Part shown: positions 44,656-54,363 of the stretch, in pieces
How the letters are laid out: every line of letters starts with the position of its first letter
How positions within the stretch are numbered: the stretch's first letter is position 1
Assembly (NCBI RefSeq): GCF_024585165.1
Contig: NZ_CP029008.1
Location: 4,340,001-4,404,000 of the forward strand
Length of the DNA stretch: 64,000 nucleotides
Source: Bradyrhizobium sp. WBOS07
Lineage (GTDB): Bacteria; Pseudomonadota; Alphaproteobacteria; Rhizobiales; Xanthobacteraceae
Direction: 5' to 3'
Translations under genes and position numbers: made by a program
Notes under the pieces: model-generated
The model's input: only the letters and a program-made list of their open reading frames with translations
What the model was told of the DNA's origin: nothing
Database searches by the model: none

Positions 44656-46728
44656 TCAGTGCGAGCTGGCCCAGACCTTCTTCTTGGTGAAGTACATCAG
44701 GCCCGCGAACAGAATCAGGAACACGAAGACCTGGAAGCCGAGGCGCTTGCGCGCCTCCATATGCGGCTCGGCGGTCCACATCAGGAAGGTGGTGACGTCC
44801 TTGGAATATTGCGCGACCGTCGTCGGCGATCCGTCGTCATAGGTCACCTGGCCGTCGCTGAGCGGCTTCGGCATCTTGATGGCGTGGCCCGGGAAGTACT
44901 TGTTGTAGTAGGACCCCTCCGGGATGGTCACGCCCTCAGGCGCCTTGTCCTCATAGCCCTGGAGCACCGCGGTGACATAGTCAGGCCCCTGCTCCTGGTA
45001 CTGGGTGAAGACGTCGAAAATGAACCAGGGGAAGCCACGCTTGTAAGAGCGCGCCTTGGTGATCAGGGACAGGTCGGGCGGTGCCGCACCACCGTTCGCC
45101 GCACGCGCAGCCTGCTCGTTCGGGAATGGCGAGGGGAAATAGTCCGCCGGCCGGCCCGCCCGCTCGAACATGTCACCCGCATCGTTCGGACCGTCCTTGA
45201 CCTTGTACTCGGCTGCAAACGCCGACGCCTGCGCCACGGAATAGCCGGGCCCGCCGGGCTCGGCGAGGTTGCGGAAGGCGACGTAAGACAGGCCGTGGCA
45301 GCTGGCGCAGACCTCCTTGTAGACCTTCAGGCCGCGCTGCAGGGCGCCGCGATCGAACGTACCGAAAGGCCCAGCGAAGGACCATTTGTTGCCCGGAGGC
45401 TTGTCGCCGCCTTCGGACGCTTTCGCGCTGTCGATCGAGCCCGCGAACAACGAGCCGGCGAGCGCCAGCACGATCGCGGTCGACACCATCGGTGTCGATC
45501 GGCTGCCGGTCTTGGCCAGCACCGCATCCGAGATCGAGTTCGGCACCGGCCGCGGCTTCTCGATCCGCGAGAGCAGCGGCAGCACGATCAGGAAGTAGGC
45601 GAAGTAGCAGAAAGTCAGGATCCGGCCGGCAATGACGTAGATGCCCTCCGGCGGCTGCGCGCCGAGATAGCCGAGCAGGATGCAGACAACGACGAAGATC
45701 CAGAAGAACTGCTTGGCCAGCGGGCGATACTTCGACGACTTCGTCTTCGCGGCGTCCAGCCAGGGCAGGAAGCACAGGATGATGATCGCCCCGAACATCG
45801 CAACGACGCCAGCGAGCTTGTCCGGAATCGAGCGCAGGATCGCGTAGAACGGCAGGTAATACCATTCCGGCACGATGTGCGGCGGCGTCACGCCCGGGTT
45901 CGCCGGAATGTAGTTGTCGGCGTCACCGAGATAGTTCGGCATGTAGAAGATGAACCAGGCGTAGAGCAGCAGGAAGCAGGCGACGCCGAACATGTCCTTG
46001 ATGGTGGCATGCGGCGTGAACGGCACCGTGTCCTTTTCCGTCTTCGGCTCAACGCCATCAGGATTGTTCTGGCCGGCGACGTGCAGCGCCCAGACGTGCA
46101 GCACGACGACGCCCGCGATCACGAACGGCAGCAGATAGTGCAGCGAGAAGAAGCGGTTCAGCGTCGGGTTGCCGACCGCATAGCCGCCCCACAGCAACGT
46201 CACGATGCTCTCGCCGACATAGGGAATGGCGGAGAACAGGTTGGTGATGACGGTGGCGCCCCAGAAGCTCATCTGGCCCCAGGGCAGCACGTAGCCCATG
46301 AAGCCCGTGGCCATCATCAGGAGGTAGATGATGACGCCGAGGATCCACAACACCTCGCGCGGTTCCTTGTACGACCCGTAATAAAGGCCGCGGAACATGT
46401 GGACGTAGACGGCGACGAAGAACATCGAGGCGCCGACCGCGTGCATGTTGCGCAGCAGCCAGCCGTAGTTCACGTCGCGGACGATCAGCTCGACCGACTT
46501 GAAGGCGAGATCGGCATTCGGCGTGTAATGCATCGCCAGGATCACGCCGGTCAGGATCTGCATCCCCAGCATGAAGGAGAGGATGGCGCCGAAGGTCCAC
46601 CAATAGTTCAGGTTACGCGGGGTGGGATAGGCGACGAACGAGGAGTGCATGAGGCCGAAGATCGGCAGGCGCCGCTCGATCCATTGCAGGGCCGGATTGC
46701 TCGGCTGGTAGTCGGATGGTCCGCTCAT
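44656..46728 (-). CDS. fbcH: Cytochrome b/c1 fusion protein
   Basis: Two subunits of the cytochrome bc1 complex in one 690-residue polypeptide. The cytochrome b part (about 1-400) has His pairs 96/110 and 197/211 for the two b hemes, and the quinol-site motif PEWY (287-290). A signal-like segment (about 412-437) leads into cytochrome c1, whose heme c site CASCH is at 474-478 and whose C-terminal anchor is [16 protein letters not shown]. In Bradyrhizobium this precursor is cut into b and c1. It follows petA with a 62-bp gap and shares its promoter. Confidence 0.97.
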   Translation of the reverse strand: MSGPSDYQPSNPALQWIERRLPIFGLMHSSFVAYPTPRNLNYWWTFGAILSFMLGMQILTGVILAMHYTPNADLAFKSVELIVRDVNYGWLLRNMHAVGASMFFVAVYVHMFRGLYYGSYKEPREVLWILGVIIYLLMMATGFMGYVLPWGQMSFWGATVITNLFSAIPYVGESIVTLLWGGYAVGNPTLNRFFSLHYLLPFVIAGVVVLHVWALHVAGQNNPDGVEPKTEKDTVPFTPHATIKDMFGVACFLLLYAWFIFYMPNYLGDADNYIPANPGVTPPHIVPEWYYLPFYAILRSIPDKLAGVVAMFGAIIILCFLPWLDAAKTKSSKYRPLAKQFFWIFVVVCILLGYLGAQPPEGIYVIAGRILTFCYFAYFLIVLPLLSRIEKPRPVPNSISDAVLAKTGSRSTPMVSTAIVLALAGSLFAGSIDSAKASEGGDKPPGNKWSFAGPFGTFDRGALQRGLKVYKEVCASCHGLSYVAFRNLAEPGGPGYSVAQASAFAAEYKVKDGPNDAGDMFERAGRPADYFPSPFPNEQAARAANGGAAPPDLSLITKARSYKRGFPWFIFDVFTQYQEQGPDYVTAVLQGYEDKAPEGVTIPEGSYYNKYFPGHAIKMPKPLSDGQVTYDDGSPTTVAQYSKDVTTFLMWTAEPHMEARKRLGFQVFVFLILFAGLMYFTKKKVWASSH

Positions 46729-46790
46729 GATGCGATCCTGAGGAAATAATACGACGAGACGGCGCGAAGCTTCGGACGAAGGTCCGAAGC

Positions 46791-47321
46791 TCAGCCGATC
46801 TGGATTTTGGTGTCGGAAACGAACTGGTACGGCGGCACTGGCAGGTTCGAGGGCGCAGGGCCCTGGCGGATGCGGCCGGACGTATCGTACACCGAACCAT
46901 GACAGGGGCAGAAGAACCCGTCGTAGCTGCCTTCATGAGCGATCGGGATGCAGCCGAGATGGGTGCAGATGCCGATCACGACCAGCCACTGATCGTGACC
47001 GGACTTGACCCGAGCCTCGTCGGTCTGCGGATCGGGCAGGCTCGCCACGTTGACGGCGCGCGCCTCCTCGATCTGCTTCTTGGTGCGGTGGCTGATGTAG
47101 ATCGGCTTGCCGCGCCAGAACACCTTGATGTCCTGGCCCTCGGCGATCGGGCTGAGATCGACCTCGATCGGCGCACCGGCGGCGATGGTCGAGGCGTCAG
47201 GATTCATCTGCGAGATGAAGGGCCAGAGCGCGGCCGCGCCCCCTACTGCTGCAGCTGCCCCGGTTGCAACGAATAAGAAATCACGGCGTGTCGGATGGTC
47301 CGCCGAAGACGCTGTCGTCAC
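46791..47321 (-). CDS. petA: Ubiquinol-cytochrome c reductase Rieske iron-sulfur subunit
   Basis: A protein of 176 residues. The N-terminus has a Tat-type motif [22 protein letters not shown], which anchors it in the membrane. The 2Fe-2S cluster motifs are CTHLGC (119-124) and CPCHGS (138-143). The start codon is GTG 47321, just upstream of the twin-arginine. It is the first gene of the petA-fbcH operon (also called fbcF). Together they form the bc1 complex that passes electrons from quinol to cytochrome c. Confidence 0.96.
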   Translation of the reverse strand: MTTASSADHPTRRDFLFVATGAAAAVGGAAALWPFISQMNPDASTIAAGAPIEVDLSPIAEGQDIKVFWRGKPIYISHRTKKQIEEARAVNVASLPDPQTDEARVKSGHDQWLVVIGICTHLGCIPIAHEGSYDGFFCPCHGSVYDTSGRIRQGPAPSNLPVPPYQFVSDTKIQIG

Positions 47322-47435
47322 GATTCCAACCCTTTCTTCTTGTGCAACCGGTGGAACCGCTCCAGGGGGCGCCCATGAGGTCCCCGGAAAGGCTGCCGGC
47401 GCCCGCGGCCCCCCGCGGCGGCAGAACTTCGCTTA

Positions 47436-47455
47436 TTCGCCTCTAAACAGGCGAA
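47436..47455. promoter_or_regulatory. Inverted repeat in the petA upstream region
   Basis: TTCGCCT-CTAAAC-AGGCGAA is a perfect 7-bp inverted repeat about 115 bp before the petA start. It could be an operator or an RNA hairpin in the leader. Most of 47322-47599 otherwise shows no gene. Confidence 0.4.
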
Positions 47456-47599
47456 ACAGCAGTCCAGAATCGTTCTATTGGCACCCTTGCCGGGCGAGCG
47501 CAAGCCCGCTATCGGCGCGGGGGCGTGCCATGCACGAATTCCCGGGCAGGCGATGTTTTATTGAGACATTTCCATCCCGCAACCAGCCCGCCATTCCCG

Positions 47600-48058
47600 A
47601 TGCAGATAGCGCTTTTCCAACCCGACATTCCCCAGAACACCGGCACGATTCTCAGGCTCTGCGCCTGCCTCGGGCTGGACGCCCATATCATCGAACCGGC
47701 GGGGTTCCCGGTCTCCGACCGCGCGTTCCGCCGGGCGGGAATGGACTACCTCGGCCATGTCAGCATCGTCCGGCACGATTCCTGGCCGAAGTTCGAGGAC
47801 TGGCGCGCCGCCCACGGCCACCGCCTGCTGCTGTTCACCACCAAGGCCGCCACCGATTATCGCGATTTCCGTTACCAGACGTCGGACATCCTGCTATTCG
47901 GGCGCGAGAGCGCCGGAGTGACCGAGGCGGTGGTCGAGGCCGCGGATGCGCGGCTGGTGATCCCGATCCGGGCCGGGCTGCGGTCGCTCAATGTCGCCAT
48001 GAGCGCGGCGATGGCCGCCGGCGAGGCGCTGCGGCAGGTCCGGAATCCGCAAGTCTGA
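47600..48058 (+). CDS. trmL: tRNA (cytidine(34)-2'-O)-methyltransferase TrmL
   Basis: A SPOUT-class methyltransferase of 152 residues that 2'-O-methylates the wobble base of tRNA-Leu. The start was set at ATG 47600 (MQIALFQPDIPQNTGTILRLCACLGL), the standard N-terminus. LLFGRESAGV, LVIPIRAGLRSLNVAMSAAM (trefoil knot and AdoMet site) complete the fold. A longer frame from 47525 would add an unrelated tail. The queE gene follows 18 bp later, so they probably form a short operon for tRNA modification. Confidence 0.95.
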   Translation: MQIALFQPDIPQNTGTILRLCACLGLDAHIIEPAGFPVSDRAFRRAGMDYLGHVSIVRHDSWPKFEDWRAAHGHRLLLFTTKAATDYRDFRYQTSDILLFGRESAGVTEAVVEAADARLVIPIRAGLRSLNVAMSAAMAAGEALRQVRNPQV

Positions 48059-48076
48059 AGGCCAAAGGAGAGACGA

Positions 48077-48709
48077 TTGAGTTACGCGGTCAAGGAAATC
48101 TTCCTGACCCTGCAAGGCGAAGGCGCCCATGCCGGACGCGCCTCCGTGTTCTGCCGCTTTGCCGGCTGCAACCTCTGGAGCGGGCGCGAGGCGGACCGCA
48201 TCGAAGCCATTTGCAAGTTCTGCGACACGGATTTCGTCGGGACCGACGGCACGCTCGGCGGCCGCTATGGCTCGGCGGCCGAGCTCGCCGACACCATCGC
48301 CGCGCAATGGCGGGCCGCCGAAGCCGACCGCTACGTGGTGCTGACCGGCGGCGAGCCGCTGCTCCAGGTCGACGCCGCGCTGATCGAGGCGCTGCACGCC
48401 CGCGGCTTCGAGATCGGCGTCGAGACCAACGGCACCGTCGAAGCGCCCGATGGCCTCGACTGGATCTGCGTCAGCCCCAAGGGCGGCAGCGAGCTGGTGC
48501 TGCGCCGGGGCCACGAGCTGAAACTCGTCTACCCGCAGGCCCTTGCCGCGCCAGAGACGTTCGAGCACCTTGCCTTCGAGCGCTTCTCGCTGCAGCCGAT
48601 GGACGGCCCCGAGGTGATCGAGAACACCACGCGCGCGATCGACTATTGCCTGCGCCACCCGCAATGGCGGCTCAGCGTGCAGACGCATAAATCGCTCGGC
48701 ATCAGATAG
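48077..48709 (+). CDS. queE: 7-carboxy-7-deazaguanine synthase
   Basis: A radical SAM enzyme of queuosine synthesis, 210 residues. It shows the unusual QueE cluster spacing CX14CX2[21 protein letters not shown] (Cys30, Cys45, Cys48, within residues about 29-48). [16 protein letters not shown] precedes it, and [11 protein letters not shown] and [11 protein letters not shown] follow as SAM-binding elements. The start is TTG 48077, supported by AAAGGAG at 48064-48070. No other queuosine genes are in the window, so they must be elsewhere. Confidence 0.95.
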   Translation: MSYAVKEIFLTLQGEGAHAGRASVFCRFAGCNLWSGREADRIEAICKFCDTDFVGTDGTLGGRYGSAAELADTIAAQWRAAEADRYVVLTGGEPLLQVDAALIEALHARGFEIGVETNGTVEAPDGLDWICVSPKGGSELVLRRGHELKLVYPQALAAPETFEHLAFERFSLQPMDGPEVIENTTRAIDYCLRHPQWRLSVQTHKSLGIR

Positions 48710-48720
48710 GGACAGATCTC

Positions 48721-48808
48721 GTAGGGTGGGCAAAGCGAAGCGTGCCCACCATTGAGGACGACGATAAAAAGACGTGGGCACGGCGCACGGCGCCTTTGCC
48801 CACCCTAC
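48721..48808. repeat. Palindromic repeat, family R1, copy d
   Basis: GTAGGGTGGGCAAAG and CTTTGCCCACCCTAC are exact 15-bp arms, with inner CGTGCCCACC and GTGGGCACG. It sits between queE and hemF, ending 30 bp before the hemF start. Confidence 0.85.
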
Positions 48809-48837
48809 GGCACACTCCGCGTGGTAAGCGACCGGGA

Positions 48838-49731
48838 ATGAAGATGGACAATTCGACGATCGAAGACCGCAAGGCCCGTGCCCGCACTTGGTTCGAGGCC
48901 TTGCGCGACGACATCTGCGCGAGCTTCGAGCGGCTCGAGGACGACGCCCCGCAAGATCTCTATCCGGGCGAAGCCGGCCGCTTCAAGCGCACGCCCTGGC
49001 AGCGCGCCGACCATACCGGCGCGCCCGGCGGCGGCGGGGTGATGTCGATGATGCACGGCCGGCTGTTCGAGAAGGTCGGCGTACATTGCTCGACCGTGCA
49101 CGGCGAGTTCGCCCCTGAATTTCGCGCCCAGATTCCCGGCGCGGCGGACGACCCGAAGTTCTGGGCCTCCGGCATCTCGCTGATCGCGCATATGCGCAAT
49201 CCGAACGTGCCCGCCGTGCACATGAACACGCGCTTCGTCGTCACCACGAAAGCCTGGTTCGGGGGCGGCGCCGATCTCACCCCGGTGCTCGACCGCCGGC
49301 GCACGCAGGACGATGCCGACACCATCGCCTTCCACGCCGCGATGAAGGAGGCCTGCGCGCAGAACAGCGGCGTTGCCGATTACGACAAGTACAAGACATG
49401 GTGCGACGAGTATTTCTACCTGCCGCACCGCAAGGAGCCGCGCGGCATCGGCGGCATCTTCTACGACTGGCACGACAGCGGCGATTGGGAGGCCGACCTC
49501 GCCTTCACCAAGGACGTCGGCCGCGCTTTCCTGAAGATCTACCCCGAGATCGTCAGACGCAATTTCGCCAGCGCCTGGACCGCCGCCGACCGCGAGGAGC
49601 AATTGATCCGGCGCGGCCGCTACGTCGAGTTCAACCTGCTCTATGATCGCGGCACCATCTTCGGGCTCAAGACCGGCGGCAATGTCGATTCGATCCTGTC
49701 GTCGATGCCGCCGGAGGTGAAATGGCCGTGA
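48838..49731 (+). CDS. hemF: Oxygen-dependent coproporphyrinogen III oxidase
   Basis: Converts coproporphyrinogen III to protoporphyrinogen IX with oxygen, in heme synthesis. It has 297 residues. [28 protein letters not shown] [28 protein letters not shown] and [18 protein letters not shown] are family signatures. ATG 48838 is chosen; ATG 48844 is equally possible. The next gene begins ten bases before this stop, so the two are coupled. The oxygen-independent HemN is not in the window. Confidence 0.97.
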   Translation: MKMDNSTIEDRKARARTWFEALRDDICASFERLEDDAPQDLYPGEAGRFKRTPWQRADHTGAPGGGGVMSMMHGRLFEKVGVHCSTVHGEFAPEFRAQIPGAADDPKFWASGISLIAHMRNPNVPAVHMNTRFVVTTKAWFGGGADLTPVLDRRRTQDDADTIAFHAAMKEACAQNSGVADYDKYKTWCDEYFYLPHRKEPRGIGGIFYDWHDSGDWEADLAFTKDVGRAFLKIYPEIVRRNFASAWTAADREEQLIRRGRYVEFNLLYDRGTIFGLKTGGNVDSILSSMPPEVKWP

Positions 49732-50468
49732 CCGTTTCGAAGCCGCTCCCCCGCGCCATGCTGATCGACATGGACGACACCATCCTGTCGGCCTATGGCC
49801 GGCCCGAGATCGCCTGGAATACGATCGCGAACGAGTTTGCCGAGGAGCTTGCGCCGCTGCCGCCGCCGCAGGTCGCGACCGCGGTGCTGGCCTATGCCAG
49901 GCAGTTCTGGTCGACCGCGGAGCCGATCTGGCGGATGAAGCTCGGCGAGGCGCGGCGGCTCACGGTGCGCGGCGGCTTCGCCGCGCTCGCCGCCGACGGC
50001 CATCGCGCCCTGCCCGATGATCTCGCCGACCGCATCGCCGACCGCTTCACCACCTTCCGCGAGGAAGCGATCTTCGTCTTCCCCGGTGCGCATGATGCGA
50101 TCGACGCGTTCAGGGCACGGGGCGTCAAGCTCGCGCTGGTGACGAACGGCGCCGCCGACATGCAGCGCGCCAAGGTCGAGCGGTTCGAGCTGGCGCATCG
50201 CTTCGACCACATCCAGATCGAGGGCGAGCACGGTTTCGGCAAGCCCGAGGAGCGCGCCTATCTGCACGCGATGGAGGCGCTCGGCGTCACGCCTGAGGAC
50301 ACCTGGATGATCGGCGACAATCTGGAATGGGAAGTCGTGACGCCGCAGCGGCTCGGCATCTATTCGATCTGGATCGACGTGCACGGCGACGGCCTGCCGG
50401 AAGGCTCGACCGTCAAGCCCGACCGCATCATCCGCTCGCTGAGCGAATTGGTGCCGGATCGGTCCTGA
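49722..50468 (+). CDS. HAD-family phosphatase-like protein
   Basis: A protein of 248 residues with the HAD motifs in order: MLIDMDDTI (nucleophile Asp, motif I), LVTNGAA (motif II), a Lys in [10 protein letters not shown] (motif III) and [11 protein letters not shown] (motif IV). It overlaps hemF by ten bases, so translation is coupled. A link to heme synthesis is possible by position only. The substrate cannot be named. The class is the C1-capped type, from the helical region after motif I. Confidence 0.88.
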   Translation: MAVTVSKPLPRAMLIDMDDTILSAYGRPEIAWNTIANEFAEELAPLPPPQVATAVLAYARQFWSTAEPIWRMKLGEARRLTVRGGFAALAADGHRALPDDLADRIADRFTTFREEAIFVFPGAHDAIDAFRARGVKLALVTNGAADMQRAKVERFELAHRFDHIQIEGEHGFGKPEERAYLHAMEALGVTPEDTWMIGDNLEWEVVTPQRLGIYSIWIDVHGDGLPEGSTVKPDRIIRSLSELVPDRS

Positions 50469-50523
50469 GCAGGCCGTCCGATAAAAAGTCGAAAAACAAC
50501 CCCATGCACAGTAGACGGCCCCT

Positions 50524-50550
50524 GCAAAATCAAGGACTTGCGGATTTTGC
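50524..50550. repeat. Inverted repeat downstream of the HAD gene
   Basis: GCAAAATC and GATTTTGC are perfect complements with an 11-base loop. There is no T-run, so termination is doubtful. No gene is seen in 50469-50758, and a GAAAAACAACCCCATGCA-like block lies at 50490-50507, similar to 6642-6660. Confidence 0.5.
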
Positions 50551-50758
50551 GAAACGCCTTTGAAGCGTCAGTCAAAACAGGGGTATGACGTCGCACGATC
50601 AAGAGGCGGATGCCCAGAGGCTCAGTGCGGCAGCAGGATCTTGTGCACCACGCCGGACCCACCGCCGGATTCTCTCGGCACGACCGGTCTGCGTGATCGG
50701 CCCGTCATGACCGCCTGCTAGCTTCCCTTCCGGGTCGATCACGCGAAAGGAACACTCC

Positions 50759-50956
50759 ATGGACTTGAAAGCCGGCGATGTGGTGATGCTCAAATCCGGC
50801 GGCCAGCCGCTGACGGTTGCGGAGGTGAAGGAGAGCGACGTGCTCTGCCTTTGGATGGGCATGGAAGGCGAGCTGTTCCGCGAGACGCTGCCATTGGCAG
50901 TACTGGTGCAGGTGGAAGAGGATGAGGATGAAGACGAGGAAGAGGACGAAGACTAG
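50759..50956 (+). CDS. Small YodC/DUF2158-like protein
   Basis: A protein of 65 residues. It starts MDLKAGDVVMLKSGGQPLTV, typical of YodC/DUF2158 proteins, which are small beta-rich proteins of unknown function. Residues 53-65 are almost all Glu and Asp. The start ATG 50759 follows GAAAGGAAC by six bases. The acidic tail could interact with basic proteins, but this is a guess. Confidence 0.8.
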   Translation: MDLKAGDVVMLKSGGQPLTVAEVKESDVLCLWMGMEGELFRETLPLAVLVQVEEDEDEDEEEDED

Positions 50957-51081
50957 GCGCGCTCAAGACCGCATCCCGGTCAGGCCGGCCTGCTCGGCAA
51001 CAGCGCCTGCTGATCTGCCAATCGCGGGGCAACAGCGGACATGGCTTGATGTCGCGAGGGGCCAATAGCCGACCCGCCGCA

Positions 51082-51570
51082 TCATAGATTTTTCACCAAG
51101 CGCCGGTGGAGCGTTGCGGCGTTGGGCTGCCTGGCGGCCCATTCCAGATTACGTTCGCCATCGATCTTCACCCAAGACGTACGAGTCGGCGCATCGTCGC
51201 CAGTGAGCGAGTTGAACGTACATGATGCTCTTTCTCGCATGATGGCGCCGACGGAATCTCGAGCCTGGTAGGCGATGAGCGCCACGTACTGAACGGGCGG
51301 GTGGCGCGCTGATTGCATCATGAATCTTCTGGTTGACTCGGGTACGGCCCGTTCCGGCTCGGCGAAAAATTCGTCCCACGCGATCGTTCTTCTGGAGTCT
51401 TCCAGGTCGATCCGTTGATAGGTGGAAGGATCCGCCAGCCGCTCTTGAATCGCCTTTTCGCAGGTCTGCACAAATTGAGAGGTGAACGGCGGATGGCTAC
51501 GCACGTAAGCATTGCCGAGACCAGCGACACCGAGGACTACGAATGCTGCAATGGCGAGCTTGATTCTCAT
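51082..51570 (-). CDS. Hypothetical exported protein
   Basis: A protein of 162 residues from ATG 51570, with an N-terminal membrane or signal segment (about 3-22, IKLAIAAFVVLGVAGLGNAY). The rest is soluble-looking, with FVQTCEKAIQERLADPSTYQ, IDLEDSRRTIAWDEFF and SCTFNSLTGDDAPTRTSWVKIDG. Two cysteines are present. I do not recognise a family. It may be a lipid-free periplasmic protein. It lies at the edge of an A/T-richer region. Confidence 0.65.
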   Translation of the reverse strand: MRIKLAIAAFVVLGVAGLGNAYVRSHPPFTSQFVQTCEKAIQERLADPSTYQRIDLEDSRRTIAWDEFFAEPERAVPESTRRFMMQSARHPPVQYVALIAYQARDSVGAIMRERASCTFNSLTGDDAPTRTSWVKIDGERNLEWAARQPNAATLHRRLVKNL

Positions 51571-52327
51571 CTCTGATTCTCGCAGGTCCGCCAACTTGGA
51601 TTGGAGCGGATGGAAGTAGGTTGCGCACCGTCAGGCAGCAACGCAACGGATTACCGTAGCTCGATTAAGGCTAAGCGTGCATTAACCTGATCGCACAACC
51701 ATTCATTCTGAAGTCTGGTACTTTGCCGCTGGCGCGTTCGACGGCGAGTTGTCCGATTTGTTCTGGTCGGAACGTTTGGTTTGGGCGTCGATGATGCCGA
51801 TACGCGATCAGGTCCGCTTGACCCATGGCAGCCGATAGGCAAACGAACCCCGGGTCTTGTCGGCATGGGCCCAACAGCTGCGCGGACAGCCCAAAGCGGA
51901 ATGTGTTTTGGTTGAGCCGATGCTGGCCGCCGAGATCCCGCGAACGGCTTGCGACCGGCGCAAGCTTTAATCCGCACGAGGAGCTGCAACTGATGCCCCC
52001 GGGCAACCACGCGGTCAACGCATCCCCACGGCTACATTCGACAACGTGAGGACCACGAAGGCGCCCGATGCGAACTCGCGTCCATGCTTCCGGCCCCATT
52101 CAACGATCAACAGTTCCACTAAAGCTTTGCTAACCAAACAATTCTTCCAAGAGAAATCACCTATGGAACAACCGCTCATTATGAAACTGGAAATGATTGC
52201 TCCTCTAGGTTGATTCAGGATGAAATCGCAACGCCATCAAGAAAGCAGGAACGCCTAGCGTTGCGGAAGCTTCGAGCAGCTAGTCGGCTTATCTGATCGA
52301 TTTAGACCGAGCATCGTTCGTGATCTC
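51571..52327. other. A/T-richer stretch without supported gene
   Basis: About 750 bp with visibly lower GC than its flanks. Short frames (for example 51671-52099 on the minus strand) do not resemble known proteins. An 8-bp inverted repeat CGCAACGC/GCGTTGCG lies at 52227-52265. No IS ends or tRNA were seen. It may be a relic of an insertion. Confidence 0.6.
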
Positions 52328-53431
52328 ATGAAATCCAGCAATGGCTTATATTTTTCTCGCCTCGATCACATCAGAGCTCTGGCGGCCTACCTCGTTTTCG
52401 TGTGGCACTTCACCCATCTGACTAATCAATTCCCGGTGCCGTTCTCCGCCGTGCCGCCATTTCCTTTCGCGCTGCTGGATGAGGGGCACGTCGGCGTTGG
52501 GCTCTTCATGACGCTGAGTGGCTACCTGTTCGCCAAGCTGGTGAACGGGCAGGCGATCAACTATCCCGCGTTTCTCTGGAGTCGAGCCGTAAGATTGGTA
52601 CCCTTGCTCGCCGCGTCTCTGGCCGCCTGGTATCTTCTTGGCAAGCTTCACATTGGGCCTCCAATTGACTTTAGTCAGATCTGGCGCGGAGTCTTGTTGC
52701 CGACGTTGCCGAACGGAGCCTGGTCGATCACGATCGAGTTTCACTTCTACCTGCTGTTCCCGTACCTGCTCGCGCTCAGCAACCGCTTTGGTCCTCATGC
52801 GCTGCTCATCGGCATCTGTCTCAGCCTCTGCCTGCGTGCGCTCCTCTGGGCAAAATACGGAGAGGTCCAGCTCGTGGCGTATTGGACCATCGTCGGGGCG
52901 ATCGATCAGTTTCTGATGGGCATGTTCTTCGCAACGGCTGGCCTGGGCGAGAAGGCACGTCGCTTCATGGCTTTCACGTGTGGGCTGCTGTTCCTGATCT
53001 TCTGGCAAATCTTCGACGCCGAGGGCGGCTTCTTCTACCTCGATGGGGCCTATCCCTCTCCCTCGGCATTGTGGATAGTCATTCCGTCGATCCAGGCCGT
53101 CGCCTTCGGCAGTTTCATCGCCTGGTACGACAATTCAGGGATTAGCGTTCCCCCGAAGCTTGATCTCTGCCTTCGCAAAGTCGGAGAGTGGTCATATTCG
53201 ATCTATCTCCTGCATTTTTTCCTGCGCGAAGTCGCAATATTCCTCGTCAAAGACCATGGTGGCCAAGACGCCAACTTTTGGTGGGCGCTCCCAGCTGCGA
53301 CCTTGCTTTTCGCAGCCTTCGCACCTGTGGCGGGGCTGTCATACGAATTCTTCGAGAAGCCGCTTCTCCGACTGCGCACGGCCTACATCGTACGATCCAA
53401 GAAGGGTTCGGCGGCACTGCATCCGCATTGA
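52328..53431 (+). CDS. Acyltransferase 3 family membrane protein
   Basis: A protein of 367 residues with about ten membrane segments. FSRLDHIRALAAYLVFVWHFTH (6-27) holds the His near the N-terminus that is typical of the family. FLWSRAVRLVPL and AWSITIEFHFYLLFPYLLAL match the RxxR and later motifs. These proteins acetylate or acylate cell-surface sugars (OafA-like). The gene has A/T-richer codons than its neighbours and a long unassigned region before it, so horizontal acquisition is possible. The natural substrate may be exopolysaccharide or lipopolysaccharide. Confidence 0.9.
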   Translation: MKSSNGLYFSRLDHIRALAAYLVFVWHFTHLTNQFPVPFSAVPPFPFALLDEGHVGVGLFMTLSGYLFAKLVNGQAINYPAFLWSRAVRLVPLLAASLAAWYLLGKLHIGPPIDFSQIWRGVLLPTLPNGAWSITIEFHFYLLFPYLLALSNRFGPHALLIGICLSLCLRALLWAKYGEVQLVAYWTIVGAIDQFLMGMFFATAGLGEKARRFMAFTCGLLFLIFWQIFDAEGGFFYLDGAYPSPSALWIVIPSIQAVAFGSFIAWYDNSGISVPPKLDLCLRKVGEWSYSIYLLHFFLREVAIFLVKDHGGQDANFWWALPAATLLFAAFAPVAGLSYEFFEKPLLRLRTAYIVRSKKGSAALHPH

Positions 53432-53592
53432 AATCCGATCCGCGACCTCGGGCTCGATGATCTGAGATCTGTTCGGGTCAAAGCTGCCGCAGACCGTTGA
53501 GCCGGCGCCTTCCGGTTGGCTCAGCAGCCGACGTTCATGAGAACGAGCCTGGATCGCGGGCACGTTGCGCATGCCCAATCGGGCCCATCCCT

Positions 53593-54363
53593 CTACGCGA
53601 CCAGTTGCCTCGCCGCCGCCGAGATCATCACCAGTCCGCCTGTGATGACAGCGACATCGAGGATCGCGGTGTGGATGTGCAGCGGCATCCGTTCGACGAA
53701 GGCCTTTGCCAGGAAGGCGCCAGGAATCGCGATCACGCCGATCAGGAGCGCGAAGGCGAGCACCTGTGCGGTGACGGCGCCGGCGAGGCCGAACACCGAG
53801 ATCTTGATCAGGCCGGTGCCGAGCGAGATCATCGCATCGGTTGCGATCACGGCGGCGCCCTCCAGGCCGGCGGCCATCAGCAGCGAGAGCAGGATCACAC
53901 CGGAGCCGGAGGTGCCACCGACCAGGACGCCGTAGCCGACCGAGCCGGCGGCAAGGCCGCCGTCGCCGATCCGCACGCTGCGGCGGCGGAGCACGCGGCG
54001 CAACGGCACGCTCAGGATCAGCATGGCCCCGATCACGAGTGCCGCGCCCGCATTGGTCAGCCGCGTATAGCCGTAGGCGCCGAGCGCGGTGGTCAGCGCC
54101 GCGCAGGCGAGCACGATAGCTGCGCGGCGGCGGTCGACGTAGCGCAGGTAAGCGACCGCACGGCTGCAATTGGTGAAGATGGCGGAGATCGCGATGATCG
54201 GCACCACGGGCTCGGCGCCGACCAGCGGCACCAGCACCAGCGGCATCAAGGCGCCGGTGCCGTAGCCGGCGAGACCGCCCACGATCGAAGCAAACAACGC
54301 CATCACCGCGACCAGCAGCAGCTGGAAAATCGAGATGTCGGCGAAGCCCGAGACGATGGTCAC
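53593..54363 (-). CDS. TauE/SafE-type (TSUP) membrane transporter
   Basis: A protein of 256 residues with seven or eight hydrophobic segments. The N-terminal repeat has VGGLAGYGTGALMPLVLVPLVG; the second half has GVLVGGTSGSGVILLSLLMAAGLEGAAVIATDAMIS. These Gly-rich helix pairs are diagnostic of the TSUP family, which exports sulfite, sulfonates or related anions. The start is GTG 54363, overlapping the cca stop by four bases. It ends the DUF1285-nudL-DUF6111-cca operon. The substrate is unknown. Confidence 0.9.
   Translation of the reverse strand: MTIVSGFADISIFQLLLVAVMALFASIVGGLAGYGTGALMPLVLVPLVGAEPVVPIIAISAIFTNCSRAVAYLRYVDRRRAAIVLACAALTTALGAYGYTRLTNAGAALVIGAMLILSVPLRRVLRRRSVRIGDGGLAAGSVGYGVLVGGTSGSGVILLSLLMAAGLEGAAVIATDAMISLGTGLIKISVFGLAGAVTAQVLAFALLIGVIAIPGAFLAKAFVERMPLHIHTAILDVAVITGGLVMISAAARQLVA

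Noticed and set aside
44434..46749. A long + strand frame opposite the cytochrome b/c1 gene
   Set aside because: It is a His/Arg-rich mirror of fbcH and has no membrane or heme motifs of its own.
51671..52099. A 142-codon minus-strand frame in the A/T-richer gap
   Set aside because: It has no recognisable motif and contains Cys/Arg-rich patches typical of noncoding translation. It could be a relic, but I cannot support it.
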